NCBI GenBank assembly: GCA_018907035.1
Contig: JACCIC010000178.1
Location: 372,001-436,000, forward strand
Reading direction: 5' to 3'
DNA from: Sycobia sp. Sy_11
Lineage: Eukaryota; Arthropoda; Insecta; Hymenoptera; Epichrysomallidae
Length of the DNA stretch: 64,000 nt
Made by a program: the position numbers and the translations under genes
Notes under the pieces: model-generated
Seen by the model: only the letters and a program-made list of their open reading frames with translations
Told to the model about the DNA's origin: nothing
The model's database searches: none
Shown: positions 46,767 to 57,450 of the stretch, piece by piece
How positions within the stretch are numbered: the stretch's first letter is position 1
Layout: each line of letters starts with the position of its first letter

Positions 46767-49455
46767 AGAATACTCCAACTGAATACAAACCATTGCGTAG
46801 CGGCTCATGACCTGCTGAAACAGACAATAAAGGAGCTAAGAATAGACATTGCTGGAATCTCCGAACCATATTGTGACAGGGACAGACCATAGCGCTGGAT
46901 AAGTGACACAAGCAATAGAGCTGCCCTCTGGATTGGTCAAAATAGGCAGGTACTAAAGCAGTCGAGTCATCGGAGCGAATTGATATCCTGGGCTAAAATA
47001 CAAGAAATGTACGTCTTTAGTGTATATGATCCTCCAAGCTTGACGGACAAGCAGTTTGAAATCCTTGTAGCTAAATTAGTTGACGAAGCCATGGACAAGA
47101 AATCATTATTAATCGCTGGCGATTTTAACGCGTGGTCCACAGCCTGGGGAAGCACTTCAACAAATAACAGAGGTAGTATGCTGCTTGATGGACTTAATTC
47201 TCTTCAACTCCACGTGGTTAATAAGGGATTTGAATCCACTTTCATTAGGGCAGATAAACAATCAGTCATTGATGTAACATTCGCTAGTGATGACCTGATT
47301 CAGCGGATCCTTAATTGGAGAGTAAGCAACCTTTACATCCACAGTGATCACAGGGCGATCTTGTACGAGATTGCAGAGAAGAAAGTAAAGAACAAGTGCA
47401 ATGAGTGGATGCCCACACGGAAATGGAACATCAGATCGCTAGACTGTGCAGTGTTCGCCACTATAATATCAAAAGAGCGTTTAGAATATGGTGCACCAGG
47501 CCATCTGGCAAATGCACTCATGAAGCATATCTCTGAAGCATGCGATGGATCGATGACTAGGACTAAGAGCGGATTTAAATATCGTCAATCTGTCTACTGG
47601 TGGACAAATGAAATTGCAGAATTGCGCAAACAATGTCATCGCGCACGTAGACTTACCCAAAGAGTCCGCAGCCATCGTGATATGTTTAAAAGTTTATTTA
47701 AAGAAGCACAAAGAGCGCTTGTCAAGGCCATTAAGGCAAGCAAGCGTCGATGCTGGCTTTAACTGTGTGCAGAGGCCAACAATGACTTATGGGGACGACC
47801 ATACAAAACAGTCATGGCACGATTGAGTAGGGCACCAATACAACCCACTAGCACGGTATTGATCGATAAGATTGTTTCCGCTCTCTTTTCCAATGACACC
47901 CATGGGACTGTACTGCGCACGCAACACTCGGACGATATACCACCTATAACAGAAATGAAGCTACATAATGCTTACGCTAAGATTAGAGACAATGCTGCCC
48001 CTGGCCCTGATGGTATCCCTAATGCAGCAGTTAAGTTGGCGATACAGAAGAATCCATCTATATTTCTAAAAGTATATAATGTTTGTCTTCTTGAGGGTAT
48101 TTTTCCTGATTGCTGGAAAACTCAAAGGTTAGTCCTGTTACCTAAGGGCAATAAGCCACTTGATGATTCGTCATCATACAGGCCATTGTGTATGCTCGAT
48201 ACGGTAGGTAAAATATTTGAAAAAATAATATGTAGCCGACTGGAAGCATTCACTCAGGGTTTGCACGGCTTATCCTCACGCCAATTTGGATTTCGGAAAT
48301 CAAAATCAACAGTCGATGCTATTAAACTGGTAGTATGTACTGCAAGAGATTCAATCAGTGGTAAGAGATGGAAAGGTGGCACTAAACAGTATTGTGCCAT
48401 TGTCGCTCTAGATGTCAAGAATGCCTTTAATTCAGCGCGCTGGTCTTCTATTATGAATTCGCTTAAAGAGTTCGGAGTACCTGGTTATCCACAGAATGTC
48501 GTGGCCAGCTACTTTGAGAATAGGGTAATATTACACCGAACGCACGAAGGCATTGATCGCAAAAGGTTACTGCGGGAGTCCCCCAGGGCTCGGTTATGGA
48601 CCTATATTGTGGAATATTATGTATTATGGCGTGTTGAGGATTCCACAACCGCCTGGTTCAATAACAGTAGGATACGCCGACGACATCGCTCTAGTAGTGA
48701 CGACTAAGACCCTTGATGAACTCACTGAAAATGCCAATGAGGCAATCAGCAACATCAGTAGATGGATTAAGTCGGCTGGTCTACAATTAGCGGAGCACAA
48801 GACAGAAGTAGTTCTTGTCAACAGTCGTAAGAAGGTAGATAGTATTACTCTTAAAGTTGGTAGCTGCCGCATTAGTTCTGCGCCATCTTTACGATACTTG
48901 GGTGTACAGCTTGATGCCAGGTTAAACTTTAAGGAGTATCTAAAGATATCTGGCGAAAAAGCGCAACGAGTTTCAGCTGCCTTGTGTCGGATCATGCCTA
49001 ACATTAGTGGCCCATGCCCACCCCAGAGGAAGCTATTAGCTTATGTTGTTAATTCTGTCAGCATCTATGCAGTGCCAATCTGGCATCATGCATGTGGAAT
49101 TAAATAGCATTGTGAGCTGGCCATTGCGACCCGTCGCCGCTCCTGTATACGTATTATTAGTGGTTACAGGACAGTATCCACCGACACTGCTGAGGTACTT
49201 GCCGGAATTCCTCCTTTCAATTTAGCTGCAGATGAACTGGCTAGGCTGCACAACATATGTAAGGCTGCAGTGGATTCTCTACAAGGTGCTAGCTTTAGAA
49301 CACAACGTGAGCACTTGATGAACATCATCAATAAGCCAATAAGACCAGAGAGCATCCTATCAATAATGCTGGAATCTTCTGAAAACTGGAAGGCAGTAGC
49401 CTGTTTTGCAAAAGAGGTGATGACCAAACTCAGAAATGCCGATAGAATTCGGTGA
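46763..49455 (+). pseudogene. R1-clade ORF2 pseudogene, copy B
   Basis: Endonuclease from MRILQLNTNHC with a stop near 46890 (a codon of PQRW reads TAG), then open 46980-47762 with GDFNAWSTAWGS, VIDVTFASDD and SDHRAILYE. A stop at 47761-47763 ends this part; the linker and RT continue 47814-48707: AAPGPDGIPN, LLPKGNKP, GFRKSKSTVDAI, LDVKNAFNSARW. After a frameshift near 48550 come YADDIALVV and SLRYLGVQLD (48553-49107). The linker absent from copies A and C is present here. About 300 bp is deleted at 49290, joining LDSLQGA-type sequence to FRTQREHLM, so the C-terminal zinc motif is lost. Confidence 0.9.
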
Positions 49456-49758
49456 ATGGCCCAGGATGAACCAGGCTAGCTGATATTTTAAGATGTAGAG
49501 GACGAACACCGAACCCCTGATCATTTGTGTGGATGGGCACGTAGGATAGTGTCATAAGAAGAGGAGCCGTGTAGGCTAACTAACAGCCCCGCCGAAGTAA
49601 TATTCCCGGATAGTTCCGGCGGGATGCTGGTTTCGAGAGGCCACTAGTGTAGAGCTTGCTCTGCCTACGCCTAATAAAAAAAAAAAAAAAAAAAAAAAAA
49701 AAAGAAAACACACATCCATACCCACACACATATGATATGATATATTATTTTAACCACT

Positions 49759-50780
49759 TTATAACTTCTTAACGTCACCACTCATAGGATGATATTACAT
49801 AATACGATCATGCAAAATTAAGCAGTAAGCTCAGGTATTTTGTGGAAAATTATTTTTCGATTCAAACTCTAGGCGTACATCAACGGGTGCACTTTTCAGA
49901 GAATCGTTTTGTATCATTCGTTTTATAACTATAAATGATTTTTTGTCCTTTTCTATTTGTTTCAAGTTCCAAAATGACGAATCGTAGTTTTTCCAGTTGA
50001 TTTGTCGTTTTCACTGTCCATACATGCTTGCATGTAGCGGGAAGGAGTGAATATTCATAGAGCTCCCAAGTACGAAAATGCATAGAGATTGGATGATGTT
50101 TTTCCAACTGTTTCAATAGTCGAAGCTTGTATTCATCTGATACTACGACGTATGGAATCAACCAGTTGAACTTTGTCATTTCTATTTTAAAATTTTCATG
50201 TTGTTCTGCGTTATCAGTTGATCTCAGTATTGTGGTTTGCACAACAGCGTTTAAATCGTTGCGTCATCTGACGAGAACAAGTTCATGCTTTGCATTAATT
50301 ATAATTTTACGGTCATCTTCAGCGAAACTGAAAATCATATTGAGGGCAAGGGATGCACCAAAATGGCATAAATTATCGGTAATGTTATTGGACTCTTCTA
50401 TATGAAGCCACCCTGCATGAAACTTTGACTCAGACATAAAGAACCCATCCTTTCATAAGGCTAGTAATTTCTGCATTTTTACATCTATCGATTTCTATTG
50501 CATTCAATTCATATCGAATATCCTCAAGTAAGTGACAAATGGCGTTGTTTACAAATGTCGTATTTTGCAACTCTGTGCCATCTTTTTTAGAAAGTTTACC
50601 GCATACTCATAGCGAACTACGTGAAGGTAGAAGGCACAAGTGTTGATATTGAAGAGATATACGAATTTCATCACTGTTACTAAAATTAGTTGATGTGTAT
50701 GACTGATGAGCGTGAACCTCGTAATGCACAATTGAATCATCAAATGCGACAGGAGATTTTATACTTAGAACGTTCACCAT
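49759..50780 (-). pseudogene. Maverick major capsid protein pseudogene
   Basis: Double jelly-roll capsid protein, read from ATG 50780. The N-terminal block includes NSDEIRI, CHLLEDIRYELN appears in the same early part, and a frameshift lies near 50440. The central region is open at 50242-49880 (KFNWLIPYV, FRTWELYEYSLLP, KTTNQLEKLRFVIL). A deletion of the segment seen in copy 1 near 2790-2960 follows, and the C-terminal block AYCLILHDR lies near 49810, with a stop at 49759-49761. Frame breaks make it dead. Identity rests on the ordered neighbours and the paralogue at 1960-2985. Confidence 0.7.
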
Positions 50781-50937
50781 TTTGCTGCATACAGTTGAAA
50801 ATAATACAATTTATTTTCCACCAGGAGCGATGACGTTTAGACCTACGCTTTTTAGGAATTGAATGTTTTGAGGTGTAAGTACTTTGACTGCTGGATTCTG
50901 ATTTAGAGCTGTCTTCTGACGAGAACGACGACGACAT
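50740..50937 (-). CDS. Small Ser-rich basic ORF upstream of the capsid gene
   Basis: 65 codons, starting with a run of Ser, Asp and Glu and followed by a basic cluster (KKRRSKRHR). It overlaps the major capsid start by about 40 bp in another frame. It could be a small virion DNA-binding protein or a chance frame. I do not recognise it. Confidence 0.3.
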   Translation of the reverse strand: MSSSFSSEDSSKSESSSQSTYTSKHSIPKKRRSKRHRSWWKINCIIFNCMQQNGERSKYKISCRI

Positions 50938-51065
50938 TTTGATTTTTTTTATTTTGCTGAGGCAACTGACTTGTTTGAAAATCGATGAAAGACTAGTCGT
51001 TTGCTGACTGACTGGCTATTCATATACATTGTATATAATACTCATCACTCACTATGCTATTTGTT

Positions 51066-51740
51066 TAACGTGTAATCTGATAGTTATAACCTCTCCTCAG
51101 AAATTCACTATAACTCCGTTTTGATCAACAATTCGTAATTCTATATGATCTATGTACTTGGCAATTACTGGAAGGTAAATGACATGTGAAGGTACTTCAA
51201 TGATCTTATATCCTGGCGGCACTGCAGGAAAGAACTCGTGAAGTGTGTGCGCACGACGTTCATTTATACAGGCAGCTGCTGTAATACTAAACTCTATTCT
51301 CAAAGACTTTACCTTTAAAATGGTTACAGGTAAATCGGAATTGTGTATAATACCTGCTGATAAAATCCAATGTTGAGAGCCCAAGAGTTTACAAGTAAAT
51401 CTTTAGGTTCAAAGTTGATTTGATAACTCCAATCAATAACACTACGAAACGTGCTATTATTAGGCTTCAGACTTAATATTATACCTTTAGAAGTTAATCT
51501 CTCCTTTAGATAATTTTCAATATCTTCAATTTCATAACTGCCAGTCAGTAGGCTAAGTAATTCTTTATCGACATAAAATTTATTGTTATTTTCATCAATA
51601 TTGGGAATGGAGTTAAATGCTTAAAGCTCAACTATACCTAGAACATAATTTTTATTAGATAAAAGTTCAATAGGAGGAAAATATTGAGCATCAATAATAG
51701 ACGATGTACCGGAAAGCGTCAAAGTAAATGATTCATTCAT
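51066..51740 (-). pseudogene. Maverick penton-like minor capsid pseudogene
   Basis: ATG at 51740 (MNESFTLTLSG) starts the frame. A stop lies near 51625, with a frame change near 51384. The last part is open 51384-51097, with HEFFPAVPPGYKIIEVP and IYLPVIAKYIDHIELRIVDQ. A premature stop at 51097-51099 precedes GEVITIRLHV. The family protein forms the capsid vertices. It lies between the protease and major capsid genes, as in copy 1's order. Confidence 0.65.
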
Positions 51741-51769
51741 CGTGGTTAAGTTAAGAATGACATGTATTA

Positions 51770-52190
51770 CAAAATGTTTGGGATTTTATAGAAATATTTG
51801 CAAGATTATTACATAAAAACTGCAAGCATAAATAACCGCAAATATATGTATTAAAATCCTGATATCATTCATAATTATACATAATTTCAGCATCACCAAA
51901 GTATAATATAAGGTAAAGGGTGGCTTGAAATCACCAAAACTATCAAAATATAGCACTCTTTTACCTCGCTTGTGATATACGACCCAATCAGTTCCAGGAC
52001 CGCTAACATCATCAAGATTCACAATACCTCATTCATCATAATGCGGACCATTAGTTGGCAGTGCATTACGCATAAATACACTTTGAAAAGCTGGAATTTT
52101 TAAAATACGAGTGTATTTTATTAAACCAATGTCAGTTAATGGTAGATCTGGCAATTCTACAAAGAATCTTTTTGTTTTAATCCTTTGCAT
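51770..52190 (-). pseudogene. Maverick adenain-like cysteine protease pseudogene
   Basis: Maturation protease of the Ulp1/adenain fold. The start ATG is at 52190, followed by LPDLPLTDIGL and IPAFQSVFMRNALP. A frame break near 52030 precedes NLDDVSGPGTDWVVYHKRG and LYFDSFGDFKPP. In this family the position before WV is the catalytic His; here it reads Asp, so the enzyme would be inactive. The acidic partner within YFDSFG is retained. The C-terminal part with the catalytic Cys is not recognisable. Confidence 0.7.
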
Positions 52191-52226
52191 GTATATGGCT
52201 TTAAGTAGAGACCTCGCCCATTACTT

Positions 52227-53034
52227 TTATACGGTTTTAAGTAAAGAACAACCTTCTTTGTAAGGCGTTAAATAAAAACCTTTTCCAAAAGCAATTACTT
52301 CCATTGTTTTGTTATGCCTTCGATTTTCTTCCAATTCTTGCTTTGCTGTTTTGGCATCATTACCAAATTTGACTATTCCAGCAGCACCTCCTGCCAATGC
52401 TCCTGTTGCAGTCAAACCGGCGAATAAAGGTACAAGAAATGGTAAAACACCGCCAAGTTTTTGGCTACTTTCGGTACTTAGCGGTAATATCCTTGGAATT
52501 ATCACATTGCCTTTACCACCTGCCTTTTTAACAGCCTCGCGAGTTCCCTTTAATGCAGAACGAACTAGTTTTTGAGAACTCGAACTTGGAATCATAGAAT
52601 ATGCAGCAGAATTAATAATTTTTTTCGATCTTGATTTACTGATTTTACCTTGTAATTTTTGTTTCTTAACTGTGTTTTTTATCAAGTCCAATCCTAAATT
52701 TTCTTTAAGTTTCATTGCATTATAGACTGCTAGTGCAGCAGCCTTTTCAGCTATACTTTACATCCTTTGATTTAAGACGCAAGCGAGCGTTGTCTACGAG
52801 AATTTGATCCGCTGCGTGCGTAGTTTGCATATCGTTAAAAATATTGGAATATGCTATGTCGTGATCTTTGCAAGCGGAATCAAGGGGATTTATTCCTCAA
52901 TCACCACGAGCTATACGTTTTTTCAATTTTGTCCCAGGACCACAATATTGATGATTTGGTAAATGCAATGCAACAGGTAATTTACTAAGTATCTTATTAA
53001 ATACTCCACTGCCTTCTCGCTTATGTACGATCAT
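52227..53034 (-). pseudogene. Maverick PLA2 / hydrophobic minor capsid protein pseudogene
   Basis: ATG at 53034 (MIVHKREGSG) leads to a parvovirus-type phospholipase A2 domain, with calcium-loop YCGPGTKL near 52950 and the catalytic ACKDHDIAY near 52870. One stop interrupts it between these motifs (near 52900) and another lies near 52755. The second part is open 52715-52227 with a basic start and a hydrophobic, Gly/Ala-rich segment (LPFLVPLFAGLTATGALAGGAAGI). That resembles the membrane-active pX-like segment of adintovirus minor capsid proteins. In relatives the PLA2 acts on endosomal membranes during entry; that is family knowledge, not shown here. Confidence 0.65.
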
Positions 53035-53133
53035 TCTATATCGAAAGTTAAAATGACACTACTTGAATTTATACATTGGCGTGCTATTCATACTCTACTC
53101 TCACAGTTTTAGTTAAAACCGTAATGTGCAAAC

Positions 53134-53760
53134 ATGGAATTCAAGGTGTACTCGACAAAATTACCAGTTATAAATTTTGACTCTTTTACAGAGCAACATA
53201 AAAAAGTAAACCGCATCGAGATTTACTGCCAGATAGTATACGATCAGTGATTTGCGGACCTTCCAATTGTGGAAAAACCAATAGCTTATTGACTCTTATA
53301 ACACATCCGAATCGTCTTAGATTTGAAAATATATACATATATTCAAAATCATTAAATCAACCAAAATACCAGTATTTAGAAAAACTATTGGAACCAATAA
53401 GGGGTATACAATATTTTCCATTTAATGAACATGAAGCAGTAGTATCATCTGACAACGTACTTTCTAACTCTATTATGATTTTCGATGAAATTGCTTGCGA
53501 GAAACAGGACAATGTTAAAACTTACTTTTGCATGGGAAGACATATGAATGTTGATTCTTTTTATCTTTGTTAGTCCTATGCACACATTCCAAAGCATTGT
53601 CTAACGGATAATGTTAATTTACTTATATGGTTTCGATAATATGAGGTGAATTTAAAATATATATATCTCTATCATGTAAACTCAGATATGTCTTTTAATC
53701 AATTTAAAAACATTTGCTCAATTTGTTGGAATGATGAACCGCGGATGTGATCTATGTACA
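53134..53760 (+). pseudogene. Maverick packaging ATPase (FtsK/HerA type) pseudogene
   Basis: Start ATG 53134 (MEFKVYSTKLPVINF), divergent from the minor capsid gene with about 100 bp between them. After a frameshift near 53195-53240, the segment 53247-53573 carries Walker A GPSNCGKTN and Walker B SIMIFDEIACE. An in-frame stop (TAG 53574-53576) follows DSFYLC, and decayed sequence continues to about 53755, where similarity to 55514-55700 ends. The family motor packages DNA into capsids. The C-terminal part is truncated here but a second copy lies at 55514. Confidence 0.75.
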
Positions 53761-54216
53761 TATAAGTTAGGCAGTCAGGGAAAAATCTCAGAATTTTATT
53801 TTTTTTTCTTGATCAATAGTTCCGCCTAATTTTTCCTTTTCCTTTACGCGTAGAGCAAAAACTATCTGCAATAGCCCAAAAATTTTTCGACCTTAACACA
53901 TAACTTTTCCATTTCAACTCCGTGGTGATACGTTTCTCAGTTATTTCGGTAAGACAGTTTTCGGAAACATTTGAGAAAAAATCACGATACTCAGTTGTAT
54001 TTCTATGAATAAATAACAAAAAACTGTATTCTACTAAAAATTACAATTGATTATATCTATTAATACACTTCTGGCATCGGGTCCTATAACAAAATAATGG
54101 ATCTGTAACAAAACACGACAAATACTTACTATAATCTTCCGCACGCTTCGTAGTTGAACGGTATTTAGAATTTACCTTCATCTAATTCGCACTTATTAAA
54201 CTAGTTTGGAGCATTA
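53761..54216. other. Unassigned segment between ATPase copies and mariner B
   Basis: No clear element or gene. A minus-strand frame at 53813-54019 (68 codons, FFSNVSENCLTEITEK) is unrecognised and may be a fragment of another gene or a chance frame. Confidence 0.3.
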
Positions 54217-54218
54217 TA

Positions 54219-55461
54219 TTAGGTTGTCAAATATCTCTGTTTCGCTTTTTGCTCTTCATTCAATGGTTTATAAAAAGTGTTATAGCGGTCGGATTTACTT
54301 CAAATATGCGCCGTTTTGTTCGATAATCTGTTTTCATCTAGACGGAAACTTCATAATACCCCTCTCGCAGAAACCCTTCTCCTTATTTGCGAAACACGGA
54401 CAGCCACTTTTCACAAGCCTCTTTTGAGTCCAATTTTACAACACCAAGGGCGTTCGACATGGATAGGAACAGGTGGTAGTCACTTGGCGCTATGTCCGGA
54501 CTATATGATGGGTGCGATAAAACCTCCCATCCGAACTCACGTAGCTACTGACGAGTCATCAACGAATTGTGTGGTCTGGCGTTGTCCTGGTGGAACACGA
54601 CACTCTTCCTGTTGGCCAATTGTGGACGCTTCTGGTCGATAACTTGCTTCAAACGGTCCATTTGTTCACAGTAGATGGTAGAAGTACGCGTTTGGCCATA
54701 TGGGAGGAGCTCATAGTGGATGATTCTCTTCCAATCCCACCAAACACACAGCAAAACCTTCCTGGCCGTCAATCCCGGCTTGGCCACTGTTCGGGACGGT
54801 CCTCGAGCCTTTGACCACGACCGTTTCGTTTGATATTATCGTATCTGATCCATTTTTCGTTGCCAGTTACCATCCGCTTCAAAAATGGGCCGAGTTCGTT
54901 CCGTTTTAGCAGCAAGTCACAGGCGTTGATTCGGTCCAGAAGGTTTTTTTGCGTCAAATCATGTGGCACACAAACGTCAAGCTTTTTTTATATCCAGCTT
55001 TCTGCAAATGGTTTAAAATGATTTGGTGACGAAATCTCATTTCCTGTGCGATGTCACGAGATGCCACATACCGGTCTAACTCGATAAATTCCATGATTTG
55101 ATCGATGGTATCGTTTTCACCGGCTCTGAATCGTCGAAACCATTCCTCTGCGGTACGAAGTGATAGTGTGCCATACCGCAAAACACCATTAATCTCACGG
55201 AACGTTTCTCTAGCGGATGTGCCTTTGACGAAGAAAAACTTTAAAATAGCGCGAATTTCGGTGTTAGTGAACTCCATGTTTACACGTCTATAACTTTTGA
55301 ACACAATATCCAAACTAATCATGCATAGTCGCGTTTTGTACGTTATGTCAAGACCTTTCAAATGATGTATGGTATTGCCAGATACAAGCTCTGCAGCGCT
55401 TTGTACATATCTGTGAAATTCATAAGACAAAAATGCGGAAGAGAGATATTTGACAACCTAA
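54219..55461 (-). mobile_element. mariner element B
   Basis: Same family as element A, with ends TTAGGTTGTCAAATATCTC and its complement at 55443-55461 and TA duplications at 54217-54218 and 55462-55463. It lacks the SINE found in A. It lies inside the Maverick between the two ATPase 3' segments. Confidence 0.9.
54295..55277 (-). pseudogene. mariner B transposase pseudogene
   Basis: Read from ATG 55277 (MEFTNTEIRAILKFFF): helix-turn-helix SARETFREINGVLRYGTLS...TAEEWFRRFRAGE, second HTH ASRDIAQEM, frameshift near 54960. The catalytic block then reads VTGNEKWIRYDN, so the first catalytic Asp is replaced by Asn. FHQDNARPHNS gives the second Asp. A frameshift near 54540 follows and the third region reads PPYSPDIAPSDYHLF-like in another frame. 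The stop at 54295-54297 matches copy A. Confidence 0.85.
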
Positions 55462-55513
55462 TATATAAGTATACTTATGTATAATGATTATTTTTATCTT
55501 ATATTATTTTTAA

Positions 55514-55810
55514 CTGTATGTTGATTATTTTTATCTTTGTCAGTTATATGTATACATTCCAAAACATCTTGTAAGGGATAATACTAATTTACTTATATTG
55601 TTTCGACAAGATGAGGTCAATTTAAAACATATATATCTCGATCATGTAAATTCAGACATGTCTTTTAATCTATTTAAAAACATTTGCTCAACTTGTTGGA
55701 ATGATGGCAAACATAGTTTTATAGTCGTTGATAAAGATCCAAACATAAATTATGGTAGATATAGAAAAGGGTTCGACTGTTTTGCTATAAATATAGTATT
55801 AGGAGTGTGA
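55514..55810 (+). pseudogene. Maverick ATPase C-terminal segment, second copy
   Basis: Starts with the same sequence as 53543 onward and continues past the point where the first copy breaks. An open frame at 55598-55810 covers RQDEVNLKHIY, FKNICSTCWNDGKHSFIVVDKD and YRKGFDCF. The duplicated part (about 53543-53745 against 55514-55695) differs by scattered substitutions. It is therefore either an old duplication or sequence from another Maverick copy. Mariner C interrupts it at 55806. Confidence 0.65.
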
Positions 55811-57078
55811 ATAAGTCTTTCCCGTTTTTTGTAAGAGATGGCGCCACCAATACTGTGCGAGTATTCAATGGTTACATATGTCATAATCAAAGCTTATTCA
55901 TATGTCAACAATTCCATACTAACACATTAGTTAAAATTTTTTCGCATCATAAATTTTTGATATCGTGAAAATGTCGAAATTTGAGCCGAGTCGACGTCAT
56001 TTGCGGGAAGTTTCACTTTATTGGTTCAGTTTGAAAAAATCTGCTGTCGAGACGCATCGATTGCTTCAGGAGGCTTATGGAGAAGGTTGTGTCGATGATT
56101 CAAGTGTTCGCGGATGATTTCGACGCTTCAAAAGCGGTGATTTCGAAGTGGAAGACAAGGAGCGTTCCGGGCGGCCGCAAATCTTTGAAGATCGAGAATT
56201 GGCGACTTTGCTTGATGAGGATTCTTGTCAAACGCAAGAAGAACTTGCTGAAGCATTGGGAGTTGACCGAACAACCATTTCCAAGCGTTTGAAAGCCATG
56301 GGAATGATCCAAAAGCAAGGAAATTGGGTGCCGTACGAACTGAAGCTGAGAGACGTCGAACGGCGTTTTTTCACTTGCGAACAGCTGCTTCAGCGACATA
56401 AAAGAAAGGGTTTTCTGCATCGTATCGTGACTGGCGATGAAAAGTGGATACGTTACGATAATCCGAAGCGAAGAAAATCATGGGGACTACCCGGCCATGC
56501 ATCATCATCGACGGCCAAGCCAAATATTCATGGCGCCAAGCTCATGCTCTGTATATGGTGGGACCAGCTAGGTGTGGTTTACTATGAGCTTCTGAAACCG
56601 AATGAAAGGATCACGGGCGAGGTCTATCAACGACAATTGATGCGTTTGAGCCGCGCACTGCGAGAAAAACGGCCACAATACTCCGACAGGCACGACAAAG
56701 TTATTTTGCAACATGACAATGCTCGCCCACATGTTGCACCGCCGGTGAAAACATACTTAGAAACGCTCAAATGGGAAGTCCTACCCCACCCGCCGTATAG
56801 TCCAGACGTTGCTCCATCTGATTACCATCTCTTCAGATCGATGACGCATGGCCTGGCTGACCAGCACTTCCATTCCTACGAGGAAGCCAAAAAATGGGTG
56901 GATGACTGGATAGAGGCCATACCGGTCGAATTTTTTCGCAACGGGATTCGTATGTTGCCAGAAAGATGGGAAAAAGTTGTAGCTAGCGATGGCCAATACT
57001 TTCAATAATTCATTTGTAACCATTTTTTCACAATAAAGGCTCAAAATTTGAAAAAAAAACGGGAAAGACTTATTCACA
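55806..57078 (+). mobile_element. mariner element C
   Basis: Ends TGTGAATAAGTCTTTCCCG and its complement (to 57078). A TA follows the right end (57079-57080) but the left neighbour reads AG, so one target base pair has changed. It is a different mariner family from A/B and from the 2985/20935 pair, and is inserted in the Maverick downstream of the ATPase. Confidence 0.9.
55971..57008 (+). pseudogene. mariner C transposase, one stop codon from intact
   Basis: 345-codon frame from MSKFEPSRRHLREVSLYWF to the stop at 57006-57008, with a single in-frame TGA at 56115-56117 (codon 49, where mariners have a conserved Trp before FRRF). The rest is intact: HTH regions, GRPQ, the second HTH TQEELAEALGVDRTTISKRL, VTGDEKWIRYDN (Asp 1), LQHDNARPH (Asp 2) and PPYSPDVAPSDYHLF (Asp 3). 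I count 34 residues between the last two Asp, so DD34D. The WVPYEL linker is present. It is the youngest-looking element in the window. Confidence 0.9.
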
Positions 57079-57135
57079 TACCTGATATAACATAAATATA
57101 TTGAACATTCCGGTTTTAAAACATGAACACTCAAC

Positions 57136-57450
57136 ATGGCCGACTATCAGCGAGAAAAAACTATATTGCGTCCACTAGCCAAGTCACACGAAGCAATAAG
57201 ACGTAAATATAAATTATTAAAATATGATCGAGAAAATGTAGAACGTTCATTAGATGAAATTTTCAAACCAATCATTACTCCTCTAAATAAACGCATTACT
57301 GTAGCAAAAATGTCTGATGTGTCAAATATTCAAAAAGAAGAGAAGAACAACGAGGAAAAAAATTTAAAGAATCGTTGTCTGATGAGTAATTATCGAAAGT
57401 ATGCAACAAAAAGTAGAAAGAAATTAGGTTCCAAAGCAAGCAACGGGCCT
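57136..57450 (+). CDS. Maverick Lys/Arg-rich structural-type ORF (truncated)
   Basis: ATG at 57136, about 50 bp after mariner C. The open frame is rich in Lys, Arg and Glu with predicted helices (KSHEAIRRKYKLLK, ENVERSLDEIFKPIITPL). I associate this protein with the same Maverick family but cannot name its role. The native frame probably ends where BEL sequence begins (about 57445). The nominal frame continues to 57597 but those residues are out-of-frame BEL Gag. Confidence 0.45.

Larger units (their letters stand above)
45401..49703 (+). mobile_element. R1-clade non-LTR retrotransposon, copy B
   Basis: Plus-strand copy from CAGTGTGGAG (identical to the 5' end of copy A) to a 3' poly(A) tract at 49675-49703, with AC-rich DNA on both sides. 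ORF1 and ORF2 are arranged as in copy A. Internal deletions affect the end of ORF1 and the ORF2 C-terminus. It is the only copy in the window with both termini intact. Confidence 0.9.
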
